Assembly: GCA_026075535.2 (NCBI GenBank)
Contig: AP026538.1
Span: 5,332,001 to 5,396,000 of the forward strand
Direction of reading: 5' to 3'
Source of the DNA: Tricholoma matsutake
Taxonomy: Eukaryota > Basidiomycota > Agaricomycetes > Agaricales > Tricholomataceae
DNA length: 64,000 nt
The number at the start of each line of letters is the position of its first letter. The stretch's first letter is position 1. The position numbers and the translations under genes were made by a program. Shown here in pieces: positions 42,477 through 50,387 of this stretch. Below the pieces are notes generated by a model. That model was not told the DNA's origin, did not search any database, and was given only the letters and a program-made list of their open reading frames with translations.

Positions 42477-43610
42477 TCATTCCTTTTCTTCTTTGTCTAG
42501 TTCATCCAGCATCATGCAGATCTTCTGGTAGGTGTCCACCCCAGTCTTTTTCTGGGTGAAGCAGTTTCGGTAGGGAGGAGGCGCTGACCCCATCTGAGTG
42601 GGGTTCTTTCCATCCCTGTGGTTGGATGATCGGTGTCCTGGTTGGTGGCAGATGAAACACAATCCCTTTTGGAGGTGTTCCACACATTCTTGGTTTGTCA
42701 ATCGGTTGATGTCGAGAGAGGGCTGTCCTTTCTTCGTTGTTTCTTTTGTCATCTGGTTTTGCCTGGTCTTCCCCAGGATTGCCATGGCCCATTTCCATTG
42801 GCCTTCATATTTCAAAGCTGCTTTTATCCAGCCTTCAAGCGTGTTGGGCACTGTCTCCATTGTGTGTACCCTCTTCAGTAATTTGGGATGCAGTCCGTCC
42901 ATGAAGTACTCGATCATGGCTGCATCTTCTGTGATTCCCATCCTGTCTTTCAGGATGTGGAAGTTCACCACATATTCTTCGAGGTTCCCTGAACCTTGTT
43001 TGAGATTCTTAATCTCTGTCTTTGCCGTTCCAGCGTCGTCGATCAGTGAGAAGGCCTCTAAGACCTTCTGTCGGAAGTCTGCATATTCACTGAGCCCCTG
43101 GGACTGGTGCTGGTTGACAAATGCCTGTGCCCAGGCAGCTGCTGTCCCTCCATTCATGAAGGACAACGTGAAGATGATCTTCTTGTCATTCGTGTTGTAG
43201 ACCTGGTCATTGATTCACAGGTACAGGTCTATCTCCTGCAGGAACTTGGCGGTCTTGGTCTGCTCTCCTGAGAAGTCTGTTGGTGATTGGATTTGAATGT
43301 CCTTCATGGACATCATCGGTGTGGTTGCGGGTTCGGACATCTCATTATAGAGGTCATCGGTTTCGTCTGTTAAGAAGCGGGTGGATGCTTCGGGTGGGGG
43401 TGTGTGCAGTTGTTCAAAGTCTTCATCGGTGAGGAAATCTCCTCGTTGTCTGTCAGTTGATCCGTAGAACCAACACTGTGCTGGGGTCGAGTAACAGACT
43501 AGTCTTCCATTGTATCGGTACCAAGAAGAACCTGGCTGTGGTTCTGCTTCTCTTGGTGGTTGGTCTGGGGTTTGTCTAAACCCAGGTCACTGTGGTGTGT
43601 ATCGAGATGT
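42477..43610 (-). pseudogene. Chromovirus Gag with CCHC knuckle
   Basis: The frame is readable from about 43610: FRQTPDQPPREAEPQPGSSW, WYRYNGRLVCYSTPAQCWF, then FSGEQTKTAKFLQEIDLYL, and after a TGA the capsid block MNGGTAAAWAQAFVNQHQ, FRQKVLEAFSLIDDAGTAKT, GSGNLEEYVVNFHILKDRMG, IEYFMDGLHPKLLKRVHTME. A zinc knuckle, CFICHQPGHRSSNH, lies near residue 175 of the terminal ORF (the last His in the usual Cys position is atypical: CxxCxxxxHxxxxH). TGA codons follow YTPQ and EIDLYL at probable Arg positions. The true start is not clear; no in-frame ATG precedes MSEPATTP at 43340. Confidence 0.8.
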
Positions 43611-43642
43611 ATTGCCTACACCTAGGTAGGTGGGCTAGCAGA

Positions 43643-43654
43643 TAGTTTAGATCT
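43643..43654 (-). promoter_or_regulatory. Primer-binding site, self-priming type
   Basis: In RNA sense AGATCTAAACTA lies two bases after the 5' LTR end. It is the exact reverse complement of TAGTTTAGATCT within the LTR (plus 43882-43893; the same sequence lies in the other LTR near 36413-36424). It does not resemble a tRNA 3' end (no TGG start). In Tf1/sushi elements the mRNA 5' end folds onto such a site to prime. Confidence 0.65.
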
Positions 43655-43656
43655 TA

Positions 43657-44267
43657 TGTTAAGGGCGAAGCCTCAACCACTTGATCTAGTTGATGTCGTT
43701 TGATGAGGTGCTTCCTCAACGAGTTGTTCTGCACTAGTCTTACTTGGAGCATCCAACATAAGAGAGATAGTGCACTCTAGCAGGCCTTCTGCATAGAGTC
43801 GTTCAGGTTCATGCACTAAGGGGCTTCCTTAGTGGTTTCGAGTAAGTTCGCGAGTTCACAAGTTAAGGCTGTAGATTGCCTAGATCTAAACTAAGGACAT
43901 ACCTACTATGAGTTGCAGTACTTATACTATGAGGGAGGTCCTTATCGTCCAATCGGAAAGATAGATGCATATCAAGTAAGAATAGAAACAATAGACCTCA
44001 TGCCTAGCATGAGGCGTCCAATGTCATGGACCTCATGTCAGGGGGCTGTCATATCACAGCATGTGTGGGAGTGGGTTCAGGTGCATGGAGTCACCATGCA
44101 TCAAGAGTGCCTTCCACGGGAAGGGGATCGAATGCATGCAGTCGGCATGCATTGTGTGTGTGTCTGATGTCAAGGACATGCCCTAGGCATGAATCAAGGG
44201 GTGCCTCCTGTCTGGAGGGGATCGTCGGGTGCGTTGGGTTCCATGAGTTACAAGGAAAATTGTAACA
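43657..44267 (-). repeat. 5' LTR of the chromovirus
   Basis: 611 bp, TG...CA in RNA sense, next to the primer-binding site. If self-priming applies, R would begin at about 43893 and the U3 is 43894-44267. A GGCTT-loop hairpin lies at 43814-43834 and further small palindromes, for example AATGCATGC/GCATGCATT, at 44131-44153. Confidence 0.9.
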
Positions 44268-44272
44268 GCATT

Positions 44273-44689
44273 GGCCTTTCAGAAAGCATGCACTGTGCCC
44301 CTTACTCATGTAGCCAAACAACATCCACCAGCTGAGTACCAGCCTTATTGTCATCAACTGCATGACCCCCAAAGTTGACAGATTGCAAGAGGAAGCACCT
44401 GGAAATGTATTACGAGTCCTCATACCTTGGACTCATCGTATTAACCCGACCAACCAGCCAGCAAAAGTGATACGTAAGTCTGATGGCTGCTTGGCAGATG
44501 TTGGAGTTTCAACACTGTCTGAAGACAGGCTTATATTTTGAAGTTAGTCCAACTCAGCCCCTTATAGACTTTCACACTCAGTGGGTTTTACTGACATGCA
44601 GATTTTGAATGAAAAAGGAAACTGTCATGTTGAGTCACACTTCTTCAAAAAGCTCAGCAGCCACACAAAAGAGTTGTTTGTTGGGCCTT
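44273..44689. other. No gene recognised
   Basis: Right flank of the chromovirus insertion; should continue the 35528-36191 relic, but no family similarity is visible. Confidence 0.4.
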
Positions 44690-45603
44690 AAGTAACGGTT
44701 TTCTTTTATTTTATTTTCAACTTACTAATGTTCTGATTTGATCTTTAAGTTCTATTACCATGAGATGGTGCCAAGACAGCAGATCCACACCTGCACCACT
44801 GCTGTGAGTATCTGCTTGCAGGGTGGATAATGGATCATGACATAGGGATGGGGACAACAACACAACAAAAATAGTGGCTGCGGCAGACAATGAGGGGGAT
44901 GACGAGGATGGGACAAGAGGGAAGTGCAGGCAAGGGATGCAGCACCGTACAACAAAAAGGGTCCAAGAGGCATCGCTGACATCTCTTGGGCTGTAGTTAA
45001 GTCTTTTTCTTATTCATTTCATTTTTTTTGGTGCTAACAAAGTTTCTAGGTATTAACTATGGACAACAATAACAACCCTGACCCAGCACCAAACCAGGAC
45101 AACAAGGACAATGGCGAGGACAGCAAGGAACATGGGAGGATGATGACAATCACAGCAAAGGCACAGCAACAACAGGGACAATGACAATGACAACTCCCGG
45201 GATGATGACAGGGGGACAACACAACCAAAACAAAAACAGCAGCAGCAGCGACCAGGGTGGGACAACAACAGCACACAAGGAAGGCACAGGAGACAGAGAT
45301 GGCCCATATGATGAGGTCTTTACACTCCCCCACCTTTCCCGTTGGACTCCGACTGGAGTCCACTGGGACTGGTCACCAGCCAACTGCTGCAAAGTTGCCA
45401 GTCCAGTCCCAGTCCAGTCCGACTGGACTCCGAGTGGAATCCACTCAAACACCAGATTCCACTCAGACTGGTCCAGTGGAGTCCAGTTGGAGTCCAGTTG
45501 GAGTCTGGTTGGAGTCCGGTTGGAGTCTGGTTGGAGTCTGGTTGGAGTCCGGTTGGAGTCCACTGGGAGTCCAGTCGGATTCCGCTCAAAAAGTGTGTAA
45601 GGA

Positions 45604-45680
45604 AAAGAATCAAACCCAGATCCCTGTCAGTTGCTTATGTAATCATAACACACAATATAACCATTACACCACAGTACCTT
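45604..45680 (-). repeat. tRNA-like module, left, pointing outward
   Basis: Minus strand: A-box-like TGTGGTGTAATGGTTA and, about 40 nt on, B-box-like TGGGTTTGATTC. It matches 53337-53418 in composite 2. Transcription from it would run to the left element end. Confidence 0.6.
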
Positions 45681-45904
45681 GTTTAAGGTATCATCTACTT
45701 GTGCTAGGTACTGTGTGCGGCTGTGTATGACAAAGCATATAGCCGCGTCATCAAATGTGCCAGCTCATCACTCACCACCACCACCACCACCATCGATGCC
45801 GCCTCCCTCCTCTCTCTACCACCACCACCACTGTGTGGACACCCACTGCCACCGCTCCCACACCCAATCCGCCATCACCACCACCTGCAAATGAGCCGAA
45901 TGGA

Positions 45905-46460
45905 TGGAATGCAGGCCCAAACAACGCAGATCGCGTCGTTTGGGCCCTAGGTAAGTTTTTTTTTCGTTTGCTTTTTGTTTTTATAAACTAACCAACCTGT
46001 TTTTTTAGCTTTCTAGGGTATAATCTACTGGCAACGACACCACCACTCGCAAACGAGCCAACACGGGCCCAAACGATGCGATCTGCATCGTTTGGGCCTT
46101 ATGTAAGTTTTTTTCGCTTGGTTTTTGTTTTTATAAACTAACTAACTCGTTTTTTTAGTTTTCTAGGTTATAATCTACTGACAACGATGCCACCACTCGC
46201 AAACGAGCCAACACGGGCCCAAACGACGCGATCTGCATCGTTTGGGCCTTATGTAAGTTTTTTTCGCTTGGTTTTTGTTTTTATAAACTAACTAACTCAT
46301 TTTTTTAGTTTTCTAGGTTATAATCTACTAGTAATGACACTACCACTCGGAAACGAGCCAATGCGGGCCCAAATGACGCTGATTGCGTCGTTTGGGCCCT
46401 ATGTAAGTTTTTTCACTTGGTTTTTGTTTTTATGAACTAACTAACTCATTTTTTGAGTTT
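45905..46460 (+). repeat. 150-bp tandem HIC satellite with intron-like segments
   Basis: Foldbacks start at 45914, 46066, 46216 and 46366 (spacing 152, 150, 150). The 46066 copy has perfect 14-bp arms, GGCCCAAACGATGC and its complement, around a GATCT loop. After each comes GTAAGT, a T-rich stretch, CTAAC and TTTTTTTAG: 45951-46008 is 58 nt and 46103-46158 is 56 nt, intron-like lengths for this genome. Confidence 0.75.
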
Positions 46461-46846
46461 TCTAGGTTATAATCTACTAGTAACGACACCACCACCCGCA
46501 AACGAGCCAACACACCCACCCCACGCCTGCGAGCCCCTGCTCGTAGGGTGGATCGTGAGTGTGTGCAGTCGACGACGATGCCTACCAGCACCCCCCAAAG
46601 CCGACAACACACCCACCCCACACCTGCGAGCCTCTGCTCGCAGGGTGGATGGGTGGTGAGAGCCCATGCCGACGAGCAGCTGCTCGTCGGGTGGATGGCG
46701 GGCACACCAGGGATAAGATGACCACGGCACCCATCCCCACACCTACGAGCAACTGCTCGTAGGGTGGATGACAGGTGCGGCTTGCTACGGCGATGGACGT
46801 GTGCGAGGAGGGGTGGGCAACGACACCCACCCCAGACCACATCCCC

Positions 46847-46995
46847 CAACCCCCCCTCCCCCGCATTTTGTGTGGGGAGGGGTCTTTATTATTTTTAATT
46901 TATCTCTGCCCCCCCTCTCGCAAGATGCAAGAGGGGTTTTTTTTTGTTTATTATTATATTATACCCACTCCCTTGTGTCCTACACAAGGGATGTG
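46847..46995 (+). terminator. Three terminal hairpins, two followed by T-tracts
   Basis: CCCCTCCCCC...GGGGAGGGG then TCTTTATTATTTTT; CCCCTCTCGCA...GCAAGAGGGG then a run of nine T; CCCTTGTG...CACAAGGG. The order is conserved in the copies near 54480-54612 and 47890-48025. The structure resembles an intrinsic or Pol III-type stop signal; function is inference. Confidence 0.5.
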
Positions 46996-47095
46996 GTTAA
47001 TTAAAAAATTTTGATCTTAATTGTTTGAAAAATGCCTCCTCGAAGAATATGAAAAGTTGAGTCATAAATAAACCTTATATTGATCCCCAATAAAT

Positions 47096-47190
47096 CTCCT
47101 GTGGCTCAAGTGGTTGAGCACACTTGTTTGGTTTGTCATGTGATTCCTTATGCTGAGGTCTTGAGTTCAATTCCTGCAGTATACAAATTT
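47096..47190 (+). repeat. tRNA-derived SINE-like module, right, pointing outward
   Basis: A-box-like TGGCTCAAGTGG, B-box-like GAGTTCAATTCC, then TTTATTTTGTGGGTACTT. Near-identical at 54715-54810; related at 48142-48215 and 1901-2015. Confidence 0.7.
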
Positions 47191-48443
47191 ATTTTGTGGG
47201 TACTTTATGAAATTCACCAAGTCTGAAGTCCTTTGAGCTCATATCCAATTGACTTATCATTTGTTTGCACTTGGACTCCACTTGGACTCCAGTGGACTCC
47301 GGTCAGCCTGGTTGGAGTCCACTAGGACAGGTGGGGGACTGTAAAGTACTGCATATGACGATGAAACAGGCCCAAGAGATGTCTCTTGGGCCTGTAATAT
47401 GTTTTTTTCTCTTTCATTTCATTTTCCTATTACTAACACAACTTTTTAGGTATTACAAACTCAAACTACTGACGACAATGACTGGAATTCCCAAACCCAC
47501 TGCCACCACCACTGCCACCCAAACTGAGGGACTGACAATGGCGAGGACGACAACAAGCAAGAAAGGCCAACCAACACAGTGAGGATGGGGGCTATGGGGA
47601 CAATGACAATGAGGAGGCAGATAGTGACAACAGTGATGATGAAAAGATGGCAGGGATGAAGACCAGGCTGGACTACAGGACAACCAGGCACAGGGATGGC
47701 AACAGCGAGAGACAGGGAGGAGAACAAGATGACAATGATGGCTACCACCATAGCACCCCCAACCACTAGGGACGGCAGCCAGGGACAATGGGAGTAGGTC
47801 CCATGTGCCCAGAATAATGCACCTGCATCAATGCACCAAGATGACACATCCATGAGGCCGACACACCGGCGCCAATGCACAGGACCACGTCCCCCTCTCC
47901 CCTGCATTTTGTGTGGGGTGGGGATGTTTTTGTTTTTGTTTTAATACCCTTCCCCTGCATTTTGTGTGGGCAAGGGGTTTGTATATAATTGTAGTACTCC
48001 CTCCTCACATCTTGTGTGAGGGATGTAGTTAATCAATTTTTTGATCTTGATTATGTGACAAGCACCTCCCTCAAGGAAGATGAAAATAGAGTTTTGAGTG
48101 TGAGTGTCATAAACAAACCTTATAGTTATTACTAGTAATCTCCTGTGGCTCAACTAGTTGAGCACACTTGTACAGTATATGTGATCATACCATTAAAAGG
48201 TCTTCAGTTCAGTCTTTCCTTCACACAAATTTATTTTGTAGGCACTTCATGAAGTTTCAAAGAGCTTGGAACTTGAATATATCAAATTTGACTATCCAAT
48301 ATGGTACACTTTTTTCAAGTACCTGGAATCTGGTTATTCCAACCAGAATCCCCAGAGTCCAACTGGAATTGCTGGATTCCACATCTGTGAATGTTATGGA
48401 CAAGTAGAGATCATCAGGGCCTGTACACCCCCCTATCTACAAG

Positions 48444-49139
48444 CTTGCAAAAGGAAAACTAAGATATCTTATTTCTACTGAACATACAAAGAATTTGCAT
48501 TTGCATTTTTGGGTTCTCCTGATGTCTGTGATAAAGAAGATGATTGATTCAGAGGACTTGTACATGCCAGGTGCAGCCATGGCCCAACTAGAACAAGTAA
48601 TGGATGTAAGAAACACCAAAATTTTTACATGCCTGAGGGACACTCTTGTGAGTTCCCAACTGGTGAGGGATATGTTGAGCATATGATGACAACTGTGAAT
48701 GAAGCCCATAAGTGGATCAAGTTATCTAACCTGCCCATCCCCAGGTGTCCTTGTACACATGTGCTCTCCCTCAACTCACATTGGCCCCTCCTGCCCTGCC
48801 TGTTGCTGCCCTGCTTGGAATGTCATCACATCCTATCACATCCATGTACCTGCTGAACAAAAGTTCTGTCCTGGGTGGGGGGGGATAGTGATCTGCCACA
48901 TGATTCTAATGACTCAGTGAGCATGCATGCACCCTTCTTCTTACCACACCTTGTATGGGAGTGTGCAGTTGAGAGCCATGATCCCCTCTTGTTTATCTCA
49001 TGGTCCTGTTTCTGCATTGATTGACCATGGTTCTCTGGTTGGTGATGAGCTGGCATCATTGGTGATGCAGCTGTGTTTATTTGTCATCACAGCCACGGTA
49101 CATAGACAACTAAAATTACTTACCTGTAATGACTGTTGA
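48444..49139. other. No gene recognised
   Basis: Mixed composition, no family motif on either strand. Probably internal to a further decayed element whose end lies at 49375. Confidence 0.35.
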
Positions 49140-49375
49140 GTCTAATGGTTATATTGTTGCCTTAATTGTACTTAATCATGTGACTATGAGGGTTCAATCC
49201 CTGCAGTAGCTGATTTTCTGGCAATTATATGAGCAACTTGGACAGTCCTAGGACTTTGCTCAGACTGGACTTGCAGATTTGGCAGAACTCTCAGCCAAAA
49301 AAAAGTCTGAGCAAAGTCCAAGCAAAGTCCTAGGACTGTCCAAGTGTCTGAGCAGACTTGGGGGGAGTGTAAAGA
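49140..49375 (+). repeat. Decayed composite-element end with tRNA-like module
   Basis: tRNA-like TGAGTCTAATGGTTA...GGGTTCAATCCC at 49140-49203, then a 25-bp perfect inverted repeat (49236-49260 / 49321-49345), then the terminus GGGGGGAGTGTAAAGACCTC, which is the left terminus of the composite elements in reverse. The partner end and target duplication were not found. Confidence 0.6.
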
Positions 49376-49610
49376 CCTCAACAGTATGGGCAGAATACCA
49401 GTTATTATGATCATGCAATTTAAGCTTAACCCAGTTAGACATGTGGAGAGTTGGAAGACTTATCAAAGAATGCACCAGAGACAAAGAATGGGTGAGACAG
49501 TAGGCAGATAGGCAGGCAAAGGTGGGAGACCAGAGCTTGGTCAATTAAAACTGGGGGAACAGGTTCAAGGTTAGTAGATATAACAGAAATAATAAAACTA
49601 ATAGATATAT

Positions 49611-50203
49611 GTGATGACCATTGTCTGTTCTTGTACTGTGTGTGGATATAATGTGCAAACTCCAATGGCAATGAGAATAACTTATATCCCAACTCCAGAT
49701 CTGTGGACTTCAAATGCAGTGAGTGTTGGTCAAAATATAAATGCTACATGTACAACTTCAGAAACATGGATTAATCTCCTTCGGCAACATGCTTTGCAGC
49801 ACATTTCTCAAGAAGATGCTACAATTATTTCACAACATCACACTGTACATGAATCTCATTGTAATCATACTATTCAACTCACTGTATGTTTTGAAAACAG
49901 CTTACCCCCTTCATGGACAATTGAAATTAATCTTCAACTACAGCCTAAAACAATTCCATCACCAAAACTGCACTTAAGAACATCTCATGGTGAGCAATTA
50001 TACTATCTGAGAGCAATTATTTACACTGGAAGTCAACACTTCACAGCTTGACTTATCATAGACAATAACTTTGGAATTATGATGGTGCAAAAAATAATGG
50101 TAAACCTTACTTCTGTACAAAAACAAGCAATTTGAAATGGAATGCAGAGCAACTGTTATGTTATGAAGGAAGAGATATGTACCAGTTAATATATGATTCA
50201 TAA
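49611..50203 (+). pseudogene. Conserved fungal ORF, ubiquitin-hydrolase-like C-terminus
   Basis: Plus strand reads a CSCTVCGYNVQTPMAMRI block (CxxC), a middle with low similarity, and a C-terminal LYYLRAIIYTGSQHFTA, then TGA at 50049 where HFTAR is expected, then after a 1-nt shift WNYDGAKNNGKPYF and LLCYEGRDMYQLIYDS with TAA at 50201. The 'L.GIIY.G..HFT(A/S)R....W..DG' pattern resembles the catalytic His/Asp region of ubiquitin C-terminal hydrolases and occurs in proteins near agaricomycete transposons. The 5' part is missing. Lies 1.4 kb from the Helitron 3' side, on the opposite strand. Confidence 0.45.
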
Positions 50204-50387
50204 GTTACTCCTCATGTGCTCATTTACTAGTAACTTCATCCTCCAGAAGATCATAAGACACAGTGCAATGTTTCCTACTAATGACTTCAGTTTCCATTCT
50301 GCTCATGCTTCATAACTTTTCACATTGGTCTTGGAAGAGCTGGAATTTTTTAGTATAAACATGATATGTGAGAACTACATGCATACC

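Larger units (their letters stand above)
36192..44267 (-). mobile_element. Full-length Ty3/Gypsy chromovirus (Tf1/sushi-like) retrotransposon
   Basis: 8076 bp with 621-bp and 611-bp LTRs (TGTTACAA...TTAACA in RNA sense) and a perfect 5-bp target duplication GCATT at 36187-36191 and 44268-44272. The coding order on the minus strand is gag, protease, reverse transcriptase/RNase H, integrase, chromodomain. A self-priming type primer-binding site and a C-terminal chromodomain both point to the Tf1/sushi branch of chromoviruses. Gag, protease and pol occupy three frames. About fourteen TGA codons at arginine positions, plus one TAA, interrupt pol, so this copy cannot make a full polyprotein, although no large deletion or rearrangement is seen. 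Confidence 0.92.
45313..47351. mobile_element. Composite TIR element 1 (2039 bp, 8-bp duplication)
   Basis: Ends: GAGGTCTTTACACTCCCCCA on the left; CAGTACTTTACAGTCCCCCA on the right (reverse complement). Flanks CATATGAT (45305-45312) and CATATGAC (47352-47359), an 8-bp duplication with one change. Order inside: subterminal GGACTCC/GGAGTCC array (45340-45590), tRNA-like module on minus (45604-45680), 150-bp HIC satellite (45905-46460), four ~25-bp hairpins (46525-46770), three terminal hairpins (46847-46995), tRNA-like module on plus (47096-47190), short GGACTCC array. No protein is encoded. The 8-bp duplication fits hAT or KDZ-type transposases acting in trans. Confidence 0.82.
44690..48443 (+). 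repeat. HIC elements, interrupted by the composite element 45313-47351
   Basis: Cassettes at 44960-44993 (CCAAGAGGCATC...GACATCTCTTGG) and 47369-47392 (palindrome GGCCCAAGAGA/TCTCTTGGGCC) are each followed by a T-rich segment with CTAAC and ...TAG. The body is CAACAA/GACAAC low complexity with the ~25-bp hairpins. The 3' end has hairpins at 47890-47925, 47947-47978 and 47998-48025, then an AT-rich link and a tRNA-like SINE module at 48142-48215. A degraded subterminal array (GGAATCTGG, AGAGTCCAACTGG) ends near 48443. Confidence 0.6.

Noticed and set aside
36192..44267. Alternative genetic code with TGA read as arginine
   Set aside because: The host gene at 26022-26814 and other ORFs end in TGA with no extension, and both strands of the TE show CpG loss; CGA to TGA mutation explains it better.
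45604..45680. Genuine tRNA genes at the A/B-box modules
   Set aside because: The boxes are present but the sequences cannot fold into a full cloverleaf with an acceptor stem, and they recur as parts of repeats.
45905..46460. CRISPR array
   Set aside because: Regular 150-bp spacing but units are near-identical throughout, with no unique spacers; eukaryotic satellite.
48417..49375. Complete third composite element between CAGGGCCTGTACACCCCCC and ...GTGTAAAGACCTC
   Set aside because: The left end is only a partial match and the flanks show no 8-bp duplication, so only the right terminus is claimed.
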